A stretch of DNA of 64,000 nt from Channallabes apus (lineage: Eukaryota; Chordata; Actinopteri; Siluriformes; Clariidae), in the NCBI GenBank assembly GCA_030522415.1, contig CM060121.1:741001-805000 (forward strand). Direction: 5' to 3'. Below, in pieces: positions 22,805 through 34,226 of the stretch (its first letter is position 1; every line of letters starts with the position of its first letter). Made by a program: the position numbers and the translations under genes. The notes beneath the pieces are model-generated. The model ran no database searches. It saw only the letters and a list, made by a program, of their open reading frames with translations, and had not been told where the DNA came from.

Positions 22805-23570
22805 TTGTATTTATTTGATACTTTGGAACTGTTTATTTTCCTTCTGATATTGATTCTGGGTGAGTATGGTTGTCTGAGTATTTTTGTGTTTATGCATGAG
22901 TTTCCCCAGTTAGATAAGGTGAGTGATCCAGTTGGTTTGAACATTCAGACCTTCCTTCTGCTCACTCTTGCTATTTTGCCTTTATTTTCAAGGTTATTCT
23001 GGATGAAGCCTTGTTCTCTGTTGGAGTAAGCATGTCGCAACTGTGTGGTCATTAATTATATGGTCTACAGTTGTTGTTTTGGTGCTTTTAAAGTCACCTC
23101 AGCCCGGTACACCTCAGTAGATAGATAGGGCTTAGAAAACTTTAGGCAGGCCTGGGTGTTACTAATGTATTTTCTTTGTTAATTTTTGTGGGCTCAGCAG
23201 CCATACTCACTGTTTAGAGAGAGTGAGAGGGAATATTTAAGTTAGGTGAGTTAAAAGTTTGGCTCACATTTCGTTCATCAGGTCAATAATCCTAACTTTA
23301 GTGTGCTAGCAGCTTTTGTGAACTTTAGTGTAGACTAATGACCAGCATAGTTGGGATTGCTGACAAGCAGCGTTAGAGAGCTGTTGCTTGTTTGGGGTAT
23401 TGTTTGGGGTAGTTTTTCATGGATTATTTAGTTCTACTTTAGAATATTTAAAGCTTTGTGTTTTGTTTTCGGCACTTTAGTTCAAATTAAGTTTTATAAC
23501 GACTTCTTTTGATGACTTCTAAAAGAACCTTCAGAAGAGTTGCTAGACCTTTTTTTTTTTTTTTTTTACA

Positions 23571-24634
23571 ATGGATCAACTTCTGCAATTGGCTTCTCAT
23601 TATGGAATTATTGTTGCAAGTAGTGAGAAGCGGTTGAAAGACAATGTGAAGGAAATTATTAGAAGTGATTTGATTGAAAAAGGACTTTTGAAAGCTGAGT
23701 TGACTTCCCATCCATCGGTAACTGCTCCCTTGTCTGAAGCTGCATTTCAGTTGAGGCTAAAACAGTTGGTTTTTACAGAAGAAACAGTTAGAGGCGAAGG
23801 AAAAGAACTGGCAACTTAAAGAGAAACAAATGTGTTTGGAACATGAATGATTTCTTAGAGTTTGCGTTGAAAGCAGCTTCTGAAAGACCAACTCCAAAAG
23901 GTCATGTTCTTTGTTTGATTTTGGTAGCCACATTAAGTGTGCTTTCTGAGAAAGATGTTGAGATCTATTTTTCTCACTTTGAACGTGTGGCAACCACATC
24001 TAAATGGGCCAAAAATGTGTGGACTTTGCTGTTACAAAGTGTTTTGGTAGGTTAGGCTCAGGAAGCTTATTCTACTCAAAGCCTCAAGAAGAGCGCTGAT
24101 TATGATGAGGTTAAAGCAGCCATATTGAAAGCATATGATCTAGTTCCTGCTTACTGGAGCAGGAACTTACCACCAGCACTTTATAAGTTGTGCCAAACTT
24201 GCTCATCATACTTATGATGAATTTGCAAAGCAGAAAGAGAATCAGTTTGATCTGTGGTATAAATCAAGGTAGAAAGTAGAGACCTACTCGGACAGCTTAT
24301 TTTGCTTGAAGAGTTCAAAATTTGTCTGCCTGACGTTGTCCGTTTATTTGAATGAACAGAAGGCAGTAACCTTAGAAAAATCTTGGCCGATGAGTTTGTT
24401 TTAACTCGTGAAGTAAATTTTGGGGACAAACAGGCAGAGTCTCAGGTTAAAGGCCTGTATAATAGGTCCAGAATTGGAAAGTTTCCTGTTTCATCTCATG
24501 TTAAGAAGTTGGCTAGTGATTCAAGTTCAGAAAGAGTCTGTTTTTATTGTAAAAAGCCAGGTCACCTTATCGCAGATTGTCCTATTCTAAGTAAGAAGCA
24601 GAAATCCACAAAAACCGTAGCGTTCATACTGTAA
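23571..24634 (+). pseudogene. Gag-like gene with CCHC zinc knuckle, broken
   Basis: The likely start is ATG 23571 (MDQLLQLASHYGIIV), preceded by a T-run. The first frame stops at 23819 and the protein continues in a second frame, with a capsid-like segment (DVEIYFSHFERVATTSKWAK, then VWTLLLQSVLVG) typical of teleost Gypsy Gag, stopping at about 24055. More stops follow. The last part (24383-24634) ends in a CX2CX4HX4C zinc knuckle (CFYCKKPGHLIADC, 24539-24580), which would bind the element's RNA during particle assembly. At least three lesions are visible. Confidence 0.85.
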
Positions 24635-24734
24635 GTTCTCCAGTGTCAAGTTTACCTGTGTCATCCTCACTTGCATGGTGAGTTAGCAGGCTCAAATTCA
24701 TTCTTAATAGATGATTTTGTATTCTTCTGACCCT

Positions 24735-24835
24735 GAGACAGCCTATCAAGATTCGCAGAGATACTGGTGCGTTCCAATCTGTGATTCTTCAAGATGTTTT
24801 GCCTTTTACTGAAAAGTCAGCCCAAGGTTCAGAGG
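24735..24835 (+). pseudogene. Aspartic protease remnant
   Basis: A short stretch reads IRRDTGAFQSVILQDVLPF. The DTG triad matches retrotransposon proteases of the RDTGAS type. The rest of the protease is deleted, and the sequence passes within about 30 bp to the integrase zinc finger. Confidence 0.7.
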
Positions 24836-24869
24836 TAATAGTTACTTTGGTGTTAAGAAAACTGTAGAC

Positions 24870-25845
24870 TGTGTTTCATGGCATTTTTACTGGCCTGGGA
24901 TAAGGTCAGATGTGGCTCAGCATTGTAGATCATGTCATGTTTGTCAGGTTATAGGTAAACCTAATCAATCTATTCCAGATTGCCCCATTGCATCCTATTC
25001 CAGCCATTGGGGAGCCAATTGAACTAAACTGATAGATTGTGTAGGACCTCTCCAAGTATTACCAAGTCAGGTAATCAGTATCTTCTTACAATTGTGTGCA
25101 GCAACAAGACTTCCTGAAGCTGTTCCTTTGCGCAAGATTACAGCTCCTGCCATTTCTATAGCCCATAAGTTTTTCACGGTGTTTGGGTTACCAAGAGTTG
25201 TTCAGTCGGATCAAGGATCTAATTTTATGTCTCGACTTTTTTCTCAGGTGTTAAAGCAATTATCCATCCAACATATAACTTCATCTGCATATCATCCAGA
25301 TTCACAGGGTGCACTTGAGAGATTCCATCAAACTCTCAAGACTATGATGAAGACCTACTGCAAAGAGTTTGAGAGAGATTGGAATGATGGTGTTCCACTG
25401 CTTATTTTTGCAGTTAGAGAGGTGGTTCAGGAATCCCTGGGATTTAGTCCGGCTGAGCTTGTGTTTGGTCATACTGTGAAGGGGCCTTTTAAATTGGTAA
25501 AGGAAAAGTGGTTGGCTTGTGAACATTCAACTCCTACTAACCTCCTGGACTATGCGTCTAAATTTTGTTTCAGACTCAGTAGGCCTGTGAATTGGCCAAA
25601 GAGAATTTGAAAGCGGCCCAGGAGAAGATGAAGACATGGTTTGATCGAAAAAGCTAAGCATCGTGTGTTTTCTTCAGGAGACCAAGTGCTTGTACTTTTA
25701 CCAATACTCTGTGTTGCAGGCTCAGTCTAGTGGGCCATACATCATTGAACGGAAGGTGGGTGAGTGTGATTGTCTGATTAAGACTCCAGATTTTAGGAGA
25801 AAAACTCGCCTGTGCCATGTCAATTTTTCTCAAGCCCTACATTGA
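24870..25845 (+). pseudogene. Integrase, located upstream of reverse transcriptase
   Basis: The zinc-binding region (a FYWPGIRSDVAQHCRSCHVC-like block, about 24880-24950) is followed by a catalytic core. Its Asp-Asp-Glu residues are seen in LIDCVGPL (about 25030), QSDQGSNF (about 25205) and GALERFHQ (about 25310), with 35 residues between the last two (D,D35E). A longer open part (25092-25610) ends with FAVREVVQESLGFSPAELVF. After stops, the C-terminal chromo-like tail survives as GPYIIERKVGECDCLIKTP and HVNFSQ (to 25845). It would join element cDNA to host DNA. The catalytic residues remain but the frame is broken. Confidence 0.9.
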
Positions 25846-25920
25846 CCGTAATCAGACTTTGTGTACAGAGGTTAAGGCTTTGGCTGTATTGAATGTTCCG
25901 TCAACTGAGACTGAAGCAAG

Positions 25921-26640
25921 TTGCTGTCTTTGGTATTACTCAAGGTAGATTGTCAAATTCCAAAAATTATTTACTTAAATCCTTCTGAGCTTACAGATAT
26001 TAATCAATTGATGTGTCAACATTTGGCCTTATTCTCTGATGTACTAACCTGTACTAATGTGTTAGAGCATGACATTGTTGTTGGTCAAGTTACCCCTATT
26101 AAACAACACCCATACCGGGTAAATTCTGTGAAACGCCAACTTTTGAACCAAGAAGTGCAGTACATGTTAGAACACGGAATAGTTGAACCATCCTCCAGTG
26201 CTTGGAGTTCTCCATGTCTACTGGTTAAGAAACATGGTTCTCTGTGCCTGTAAAGATTTTCGCAAGGTGAATTCCATCACTAAGCCTGATTGCTATTCTC
26301 TCCCACGGCTAGATGACTGTATTGACCAGGTTGTTTCTGCATGTTTTGTTACCAAGTTAGATCTTTTGAAGGGCTACTGGGAGGTTCCTCTCAGTCAGCA
26401 AGCCCGTGAGATCTCTGCATTTGTGATGCCAGATCACTTTTGTCAGTATGAAGTTATGGCCTTTGGGATGAGAAATGCACCAGCCACTTTCCAACGTTTA
26501 GTGAACAGGGTGCTGGAAGGAGTTTCAGGATGAGGCTTGTGAGGATGTGTTTAAACGATTAAAGGCTGAAAATTTGACCGTGAACCTCTCCAAGTGTGAC
26601 TTTGGACGGGGCACGGTTACTTATTTGGGCAAAGTTGTTG
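25921..26640 (+). pseudogene. Reverse transcriptase, YxDD deleted
   Basis: Starts with the linker before RT (LEHDIVVGQVTPIKQHPYRV) and continues through EHGIVEPSSSAWSSPCLLVK. A frameshift near 26245 is followed by CKDFRKVNSITKPDCYSLPR, then VTKLDLLKGYWEVPLS and VMAFGMRNAPATFQRLVNRV. The YxDD catalytic loop expected next is missing: sequence jumps from LEGVSG to a segment 3' of it (ENLTVNLSKCDFGRGTVTYL). The deletion makes the enzyme inactive. Motifs match Gypsy RT; the order after integrase is as in Gmr1. Confidence 0.9.
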
Positions 26641-26647
26641 GCCAGGG

Positions 26648-27290
26648 ATGTGTGTCGAAAGTGGAGCGAAAGTAGAGGCTATTGTAAGTTTTCCAGTGCC
26701 ATCTTCAAGGAGGGAATTAAAAAGGTTTTTGGGCAGGGCGGAATATTATAGGAGTTTTTGCAGGAATTTTGCTACAGTTGCTGCAGCTTTGACAAACTTG
26801 CTTAGTCTCAAAGTTCTTTTTGTTTGGACAGAGTTATGTCAGGTTGCCTTTGACAATTTGAAGGCCTTGTTGAGTCGTTCTCCTGTTCTCGTTGCTCCTG
26901 ATTTTAGCCCGCCTTTTAAGCTAGCTGTGGACGCTAGTGATTTTGGGGTAGGTGCTGTTCTGCTTCAAGATGATTCAATAGGGCTTGAGCACCCTGTATG
27001 CTACTTTTTAAAGAAGTTTGATGTCCATCAGAAGAGTTATTCAACCATTGAGAAGGAAGTTTTGGCTCTTATTCTAGTTCTGAATCATTTTATGTATGTT
27101 GCATGCTGTGCTCCACTCATTGTGTATACAGTTCATAATCCTTTAACTTTTCTCCACGGCATGAGAAATTCCAACCAATGGCTGATGCGGTGAATTCACC
27201 GCATCAGACATTGGTGAAGTTAAACTTTATCATATCCATGGGAAGGACAATGTTTTGGCAGATGCCTTATGACGGTCTTGAGTAATCAGA
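26648..27290 (+). pseudogene. RNase H region of the Gypsy-type pol
   Basis: The RT connection domain (SSRRELKRFLGRAEYYRSFC) leads into RNase H (FKLAVDASDFGVGAVLLQDD, then HQKSYSTIEKEVLALILVLN). The Asp of the usual TDHNP motif is replaced (TVHNP). After NQWLMR a stop and a 26-bp palindrome mark a deletion. The last segment reads YHIHGKDNVLADAL, the usual end of pol in this group. There is no integrase after it, which confirms the domain order. Confidence 0.88.
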
Positions 27291-27352
27291 TGTATTGATT
27301 TAATGTACTGTACATATTAGTGGTGCATTAGGTTGTCCTGTAGCAACCATTT

Positions 27353-27363
27353 AAGGGTGGGAG
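27353..27363 (+). promoter_or_regulatory. Polypurine tract
   Basis: AAGGGTGGGAG lies immediately before the 3' LTR, the expected site of plus-strand priming. Confidence 0.75.
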
Positions 27364-27717
27364 TGTTGTGTGGGTGTGAACTGATTTAGCTTTTGTTTTT
27401 TGGGCCTCTGGGGGAGATGACCTGCAATCAGCTGTTGATTGATGGCACCTGAAGGGAGCCATTTTAAATCCCAGGACTGGCTCTCTCTCTCTTACACTCT
27501 CTCTGGCTGTGCTATTAACATGGCAGCAGCGGTTTTTACACTAGTGTTTTTTATTTAACATTTTTTTGTCATTAATAAATTAAACAATTCATTAATTTAT
27601 TAATTAATTTATTATTACATTAATAAACACATTTTTTTGTCAAGTTAATAAATTAATTTTAATTGGCATACCTGCGTTTTGTCTTTGATGTCACTTCCCA
27701 GAGTCAGGGTTGTAACA
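27364..27717 (+). repeat. 3' LTR
   Basis: 354 bp, starting TGTTGTGTGGGTG and ending GGGTTGTAACA. It is about 60 bp longer than the 5' LTR because of an A/T-rich expansion of ATTAATAAATT words near 27575-27655. The divergence between the two LTRs shows that the insertion is not recent. Confidence 0.92.
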
Positions 27718-27747
27718 CATCGTTGACACACACGTGGCTTTGAAAAC

Positions 27748-27851
27748 ACTCCAAACACGCACTCCAAACACGCACTCCAAACACGCACTCCAAACACGCA
27801 CTCCAAACACGCACTCCAAGCACGCACTCCAAACACGCACTCCAAACACAC
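27748..27851. repeat. 13-bp minisatellite
   Basis: Eight copies of ACTCCAAACACGC start about 30 bp after the 3' LTR. Confidence 0.95.
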
Positions 27852-28782
27852 TCTCGACTCTGAAACACATTTTAAACTCTCTCTTCTACTGTCTATTTGT
27901 CTTTACTGAAGTATACTGGACATGTCTGTCTGTCTCTCTCTCTCACACACAGACACACACACACACACACACACTAATGAGGACAACACTCTGCAGCTAC
28001 AGTACTGTACAATCCATAACATCGGCCTTACACGACACCATTTGTCTCAGCAGCTGCAGCAGGTGTTTTCCCACCTGAACTCGGAGCTCGGTTTATTTCC
28101 GACTCTCTGACACAGAAACGTGAAACCTGCCGTAGTTTTTTGCTGTTGTGGTAAAGAAGTGGGATGCGTTTCGAGCCCCACTGTGACCTGTTCCCGCGCT
28201 GCAGATGGTTTTATTACAGGTCCTGACCTGGACTAATGATGACGGATCGTCCAATGCTGAATCGATGAGACGATCAATGAATCTGGAATGATTGACAGCA
28301 GTGAACATTACAGTAACTCATATTAACCCCCAATACCACCCCCTCCCCCCTCCCATGGATTTAATGAGAAATAATGTGTGTGTTTTACTTGGCTAACGTT
28401 ATACACGTGTACGGCTGAAGCCAGATAAACAGATTTATTGGGAATAGAACAAATGAAATACCCGGATTGGTCCTTAATTCTGTGCAAAATAGAAAATGAC
28501 AAAAACCTTTGAACTGCAGAAAAACTTTTAAACGCTGAATCTGATATAATAATTGTGAATAATTTTTGTGTTTGGATTTTAACGTTTCTACATAAAGCGC
28601 TGTGACTGGCGTCGCTGCAACATGAAGAAGATCAGCGTCTCTCCTAAATCCCGAGCGGACTCTTCTGTACTTCTCAATTGTCTGTGTTTAAGTCATGAAA
28701 AGATTCTAAATGTGCTCATGAGCGCCCTCTAGACAGCTGATAATGAAGTGGGCAGGTACTGAATGAACACTCTCAGGTTACA
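27852..28782. other. No gene seen
   Basis: Holds a CT/CA microsatellite (about 27935-27974) and a C-rich run (28330-28353). No supported exon. Confidence 0.45.
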
Positions 28783-29130
28783 GCTTCACCTCTGAGTGTC
28801 ACAAAACACTAACACTGGAGACTCCTTCCATATTTAAAAATGATAAATTAGAAGATGTCACTGTGTTCTCGTCTCTGTGAATGCGCTGTTGCTATGGCAA
28901 CACTCAGAAAGAGCAGCACGTTTCTATGAACCTGCAATTAGAAGATGATTGGACTTCAGTTATTTTTATCGTCATTATTTATAATCATTTATTTTCCGTG
29001 TTCCCGTAAGGTTTTCATTCGGTCTGCGCTGTTCCTCAGACAGCGAGTGAACCAGATGTTACTGTAGTGGAATTCAGAACAGCTGGTATAGAAAATTACT
29101 CGGCGTCTTCTGACCAATCAGAGTGCAGCT
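28783..29130 (-). repeat. Copy of dispersed X-box repeat family
   Basis: Read on the minus strand it begins with CTGATTGGTCAGAAG (29101-29130), has an AATTTTCTAT segment, then the palindrome GTTGCTATGGCAAC (28888-28901), then GGAGTCTCCAGTGTT (28811-28830) and a CAGAGGTGAAGCTG end. The same order of motifs occurs at 54890-55120 on the plus strand. The length is about 350 bp. Confidence 0.6.
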
Positions 29131-29715
29131 CTCCACAGTGAGAGAGTGAGTACCCGCGTGTACGGAGGAGAGTGACTTCATCATCACGCTGGCTTCAGGC
29201 CCAACAGGAGGAATTTACGTCCTCCTCGTTTATTATTTCTAAATGAAGGAACGTTCTGAGCACAAATAGAAGATATAAATCCAGTTGGACTGGAAAAAGC
29301 AGATGGGCTTCAGATATTGTGTCTCTTTAATGTTTCAATTAAGACGAGTGTGTTTGTGTGTCCTCATCTCTAATGGGGGAGGGGGAGGGGGGGTTTGGAG
29401 TGATGAGTGAAAGACATGAAAAGAGCGAGAGATATAAATGAGATGGAGAGAGAAAGAAAGATCTAACATTCCTTTATTTTAATCCTTGTGTATTTAAAGA
29501 AGAAAAAACCTGAACAGGAGAAAAAAAGATTCATCTTGTAAAAGAGGAATATATATATATACAGTATATAAATAAATAGATACAATTGTGAAGTAGGGGG
29601 CGATATGGAGCAGCACGTTTCTGAGCAAAACACTGAAAATGTCTCATTACTAATCCACACCGTTACAGATATCAGTGTTTATACTGCCTGTGATATACAC
29701 TGTGTGTGTGTGTGT

Positions 29716-29746
<31 letters not shown>

Positions 29747-30370
29747 TTATTGTTGTTTTTATTATTATTATGTCCATATTGTAGACGTATATATGCTTTC
29801 TTTTTTTTCTTTCTTTTTTTATGTCACTTTAGTTTAGATTTTACCCAAATATCTTTGATTCTATTCTGTTTTGCTTTTGCTTTTTTTACTCTCTGCTCCT
29901 GTTATTATCTTCTGCCTTTTCTCTAAGTTTTGCAACATGAGTGTAAATATTTGTCACATCGATATAACACCTTTAAATCTTAAACCTTGAGAGAGAGAGT
30001 GAGAGAGAGTTGAGGGGGCGTGGCTTGAGCCGTGAGCCACACCCCCTGTGTGAGACACTCACAGACACAGAGAATGTAATGGGCTTTAACTTCAAAGCCA
30101 GCGACACTCGAGTTATTTTCCTTCTATCTTATCAGAGGAACTGAAGGTGTGAGAGCTTTGTTTATTGGAGTGTTTAAGAGAGGAGGCTTTAATCTTGTGT
30201 GTATTTCAGACGGTAGTTTTTGAAATGTGATACAAAAGTGTTATTTCGGTGTGTGTCCAGTCTAAACCCCAGTATAGTCTCTGAGTGATTTTTGCACTGA
30301 TTTCTGAAGGGGTAATTACTTTTGATCGACATGAGAAAGGCGAAGGGAAACAAAGTTGCTTGACAAGGCG
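29131..30370. other. Gene-free, low-complexity patches
   Basis: Contains a G-rich run (29370-29390), an (ATT)n and T-rich stretch (29719-29900) and a small hairpin of GGGGGCGTGGCT / AGCCACACCCCC (30013-30048). No supported gene. Confidence 0.5.
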
Positions 30371-30436
30371 ACCAAACGGATCCTCATCATTCGAAGCTTT
30401 TATTTCTCATGAGCTCAGAGCGATAGAGACACAGAC

Positions 30437-30640
30437 TTCACTGTAGATCAGTATGTGCTTCTCCATCTGCAGCTCATACAGGACCTCCAGCGCCCTCGTG
30501 TGGTCGAGTCTGGCGCTAACTGCTCTGACCGCCGCGAGTCCTTCAATCCCGCCAGAGTGTACAACCGTAACACACGTCACACGCGCCGCTTTCTCTGAGG
30601 TGCCTTTGAGCGATGTTAAGACTGAACATCTCCTTCTTCT
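30437..30640 (-). CDS. Candidate coding exon (weak)
   Basis: On the minus strand a frame without an ATG runs from about 30660 to the TGA at 30410 and reads ...TSEKAARVTCVTVV, then HSGGIEGLAAVRAVSARLDH, then TRALEVLYELQMEKHILIYS. Codon third positions are G/C-rich, unlike nearby DNA. A GT donor could end the exon after ...IYSE (about 30437). The ALxxLxEL....IL spacing resembles the N-terminal helical domain of TFIIS/Elongin A/MED26 proteins, but this is a pattern impression only. If read through, the stop is followed by AATAAA (about 30400). Other frames over the same DNA are also partly open, so this may be chance. Confidence 0.25.
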
Positions 30641-30838
30641 ACCGCTGCTTCCCCAAGGCCACGCCCCCGAGCCCCCCTGTGGAGGGACTGCAGCCCCCCC
30701 GAGCCCTCTGTCAGTGCTGTATTCCAGGTGTAATCGGTCCTCAGATTAATGACTTTGGTTTCTCTCTCACTCGCCGAGACGGATGTGTGTCAGTGAGAGT
30801 GTGTGAAATTGTGGCTCTAACACACTGATATGGTGCAC

Positions 30839-30840
<2 letters not shown>

Positions 30841-30873
<33 letters not shown>
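30841..30873. repeat. (TGTC)n microsatellite
   Basis: Eight copies of TGTC. A (GAT)n run follows at 31012-31042. Confidence 0.95.
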
Positions 30874-30874
<1 letters not shown>

Positions 30875-31095
30875 ACATGTAGGAATAATAATCAATAATA
30901 AGCCAGTTGTAAGGGTCAGAGGTCATCACCCTGGAGAAGAGAGGTGCAGCAGTCCGGGTGCCATGACGACCGGCTTCCTCTTTCATCTCAATCTTTCATT
31001 CTGCTCTTTTGATGATGATGATGATGATGATGAGGATGATGATTTTCACATCTCTATGGCTCATTATTTATTAGACTGTTCTTTGTGTGTACAGT

Positions 31096-31096
31096 C

Positions 31097-31128
<32 letters not shown>

Positions 31129-31209
31129 TGTGTGTGTATGTTGGCTTGGGCATCAGGATATTTTTAACCTCATCTCAAGACCTTCTCCCTCCTCTCTATG
31201 GTGCTCTCA

Positions 31210-31250
<41 letters not shown>

Positions 31251-31317
31251 AGAGGCTAAAAATAAGTCCAACTGCATTTTAGTGAATATCAGCTGGTAGT
31301 TGCACCAGTTTCCACTT

Positions 31318-31399
<82 letters not shown>
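31096..31399. repeat. Three (TG)n microsatellites
   Basis: TG runs at 31096-31140, 31213-31248 and 31319-31399, the last about 80 bp. Confidence 0.95.
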
Positions 31400-31401
<2 letters not shown>

Positions 31402-31505
31402 TTTATATCTCTGATTATATCTAACTACCACAATGAGAATATGATTTTACCAGGTTGTTTATTTGACTTGTGTTGATGTGGTGAAGTTCTCTGTACGTCT
31501 GTATA

Positions 31506-31576
31506 CAGTGGAACCTCGGATTACGAGCATAATTCGTTCCGGAAGCGGAAAACACTCAAACCAAATTACCCACATT

Positions 31577-31607
<31 letters not shown>

Positions 31608-31870
31608 CAAGAAACATCGCTAGTCACACTTGCGTGAGCGCATACTAACGACAGCAGGGGAGACGGTTACCCACAATTCCGCAGCGCAAGAGAGAGAAAA
31701 ACCGTTGGCTGAGTTGTGATGACGTGACGCTCGGCATCAAAACAAGAAGCGCATGCGTGATACATGATACCAAGACAACGCTCGTTTTTCAAGTCAAGAT
31801 TTATTTAAAATCTTTGCTCGTCTTGCGGAACACTCGCAAACCGCGTTACTCGTAATCCGAGGTTCCAGTG
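31506..31870. mobile_element. pogo/mariner-like MITE
   Basis: The 365-bp element has perfect-looking inverted ends: CAGTGGAACCTCGGATTACG at left and the inverse, ending GAGGTTCCAGTG, at right. It is flanked by TA on both sides (31504-31505 and 31871-31872), as for Tc1/mariner/pogo elements. A CA run interrupts it (31578-31599). No transposase. A probable relative starts at 42408. Confidence 0.85.
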
Positions 31871-32059
31871 TATAATAATAGATCTGTAAAGTGGGCGTGT
31901 CTGTAGATTAAAGATATTTCCAAAACAATCATTTGTGGTGACGTGAGATCAGTAAGCGGACACAGCGAGACGGATTTTGGACTTTTAGTCTGTCTGTGTG
32001 TTTGTGCAGCATCACGGTGGTGGACACGAGTGTGTCAGAGGAAGAGACGAGACGACTTT

Positions 32060-32160
32060 ATAACCTACAGAGAAAAACACAAACACAGTCACCAGTTCAT
32101 CTGAGAATCTAAAACACAGGTTTATATCAGGAAGGAGTCTCCAGTGTTAGAGTCAGTGAG
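32060..32160 (+). repeat. Fragment of dispersed X-box repeat family
   Basis: Contains AGGAAGGAGTCTCCAGTGTT (32130-32149), the 3'-end word of the family seen at 54890-55120. Confidence 0.4.
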
Positions 32161-32166
32161 AGACAG

Positions 32167-32169
<3 letters not shown>

Positions 32170-32248
<79 letters not shown>

Positions 32249-32347
32249 GAGGAGGAAACGCTGCCTCTCCCTCTGCCTCCGTCCTTAACACAGTTAATGC
32301 AGTTTTTCTCTGGAAATCATCTGCATCACACCCACACTGTTTATCCA

Positions 32348-32419
<72 letters not shown>
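32170..32419. repeat. Facing (TG)n and (CA)n runs
   Basis: A 78-bp TG run (32170-32247) and a 68-bp CA run (32352-32419) are separated by about 105 bp. The two are inverse complements, so a stem of up to about 68 bp could form. Confidence 0.95.
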
Positions 32420-32428
<9 letters not shown>

Positions 32429-32532
32429 CATGCGGGGGGGATTTTAGTAAACCTGTGCCTCAGAGCGAATAAAACAAATCTAAAACAGATTCAATCCTTC
32501 AGAATCACTGTAAACTACAGTATGTGCTATGC

Positions 32533-32675
32533 AGTATGTGTGTGTGTGTGTGTGTAAGGAAATGTCTCTCACACACACACACACACACATTGATCGTTTT
32601 GGTCATGGTGTCACTAAATATAGCTCAGTGCTTTTGGAAATCTCGATGAATCACCATCTTTGTGTAGATTCTCTC

Positions 32676-32726
<51 letters not shown>

Positions 32727-32802
32727 CAGCTCTCATCTAATCCTTCTGACTAATGTCTCTGTAATGCATATGTTCTCTACAGGCTTCCAGTGTCAAGAAG
32801 AA

Positions 32803-32863
<61 letters not shown>

Positions 32864-33035
32864 CAAATCTGTTCACTAAGTTTCCAGCAGTGTGAGAGAG
32901 GGTTCGATACGGAGTGTGTGTGTGATCTGTGTCACACACATCAGCCTTCTTCTGCTAGAACATCATCATCATCATCATCAGGTGTAGGTGATCACACTGA
33001 ACAGTGGAACTGTGTACTCTCCAGTAGAAGTGCAC

Positions 33036-33068
<33 letters not shown>

Positions 33069-33220
33069 ATTAGCTCGGTGTTTAGCTGACTCAGAGCCTC
33101 ACGCTCGCTGCACTTCTCACCGCTGGAGGAGGCGGAGCCAATAAATCACTCCGGCTAATCATCATCACTAAGCATGATAATTATAAGTGTGTGTGTGTGT
33201 GTGTGTGTGCGTGTGTGAGA
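32533..33220. repeat. Cluster of CA/TG microsatellites
   Basis: Runs at 32537-32556 (TG), 32571-32590 (CA), 32679-32724 (CA), 32804-32860 (CA), 33038-33066 (CA) and 33187-33218 (TG), with a (CAT)n run at 32960-32981. No gene between them. Confidence 0.95.
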
Positions 33221-33980
33221 GAGAGAGAAGCATTTAGAATAAACCTCGCTTCACTTTTTATCTGTTTATATTCACAGTTTATCAGACGACTCACTTCCTG
33301 TTCTCACAGCAGCTCCTGTTCCATCAGTGCCCTGGTTTTCCCCCGTAGGTTCTCGTCCTGACCTCAGAGGAACACCAGCACTGATTCTGCTTTAAGGTCA
33401 CACACACACTCTCTCTCTCACACTGTGATCTGACCTGAGGGTTTTTTGTTCTTGTCCTCCAGATGAATGCAGGCAGTCTGATAACACAATAACACACTTT
33501 TTAATGCAAGTCTGTTTGTGTTTTCTGTCTGGACATCGGAAAGTGTCTCCCCCTGGGGGGCGCTAATGAGCGTTCCTCCGTCTGGACGTTCGGTCATCAT
33601 TCAGGAATCGAATCGCTGTGGAGTGTGTAAGTCATCACTCAGGTAAGATACATGTTTACAGTCCCGAGAGAATCGAATGATAAAGCTTGTTAGTGGGACA
33701 GACGAGACAAGTTCAAACCTCACCACCAACCTGCCACCATCAGGCTCTTAACCCTCAACAGCTCAGGTTGTGTCAGTAAATGTCAGAAAATGTCAGTCAC
33801 TCTGTATGAGGGTGTCGGCTGTAATGTTAATGTTCTGTGAGGGGATTAGAACCCAGAACCAGCAGGCAGACTCCCATCCTAATGTTTAATAAGAATTTAA
33901 ACGTCACAATTCTGTAATTTCATTCAAAATCATGTGACATTTATGACTAATTTCGTTTTTATATTTCTGATTTCTCAGTG
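33221..33980. other. No gene seen
   Basis: Mixed-composition DNA. No supported frame, splice pair or repeat. Confidence 0.45.
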
Positions 33981-33984
33981 CACT

Positions 33985-34068
33985 TCAGCCCCGCCCCCAG
34001 TCTACACAGCCCCGCCCCAGTCTACACAGCCCCGCCCCCAGTCTACACAGCTCCGCCCACAGGCTACA
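33985..34068. repeat. 20/21-bp GC-box minisatellite
   Basis: Four copies of CAGCCCCGCCCCCAGTCTACA, each carrying a CCCCGCCC word like an Sp1/KLF site. CA runs follow at 34178-34225. Confidence 0.85.
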
Positions 34069-34173
34069 CAGAGGCACACAACTCACACACCATGCTCCAC
34101 TGTTTTTCCCTTAAAAGGCAACCCATGTGGCGTAACCAGCTTCCCCAGGTGAGTCTGTGTTTAACTCCAGTGC

Positions 34174-34226
<53 letters not shown>

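Larger units (their letters stand above)
22492..27717 (+). mobile_element. Gypsy-type LTR retrotransposon, Gmr1-like domain order, defective
   Basis: A 5.2-kb element bounded by two LTRs and flanked by a CATC duplication (22488-22491 and 27718-27721). Order: LTR, tRNA-Pro-type primer site, untranslated leader, gag with a zinc knuckle, protease remnant, integrase, reverse transcriptase, RNase H, polypurine tract, LTR. Integrase before reverse transcriptase is unusual for Gypsy elements and is the hallmark of the Gmr1-like group of fish and other deuterostomes. All coding parts carry stops, frameshifts or deletions. Confidence 0.9.
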
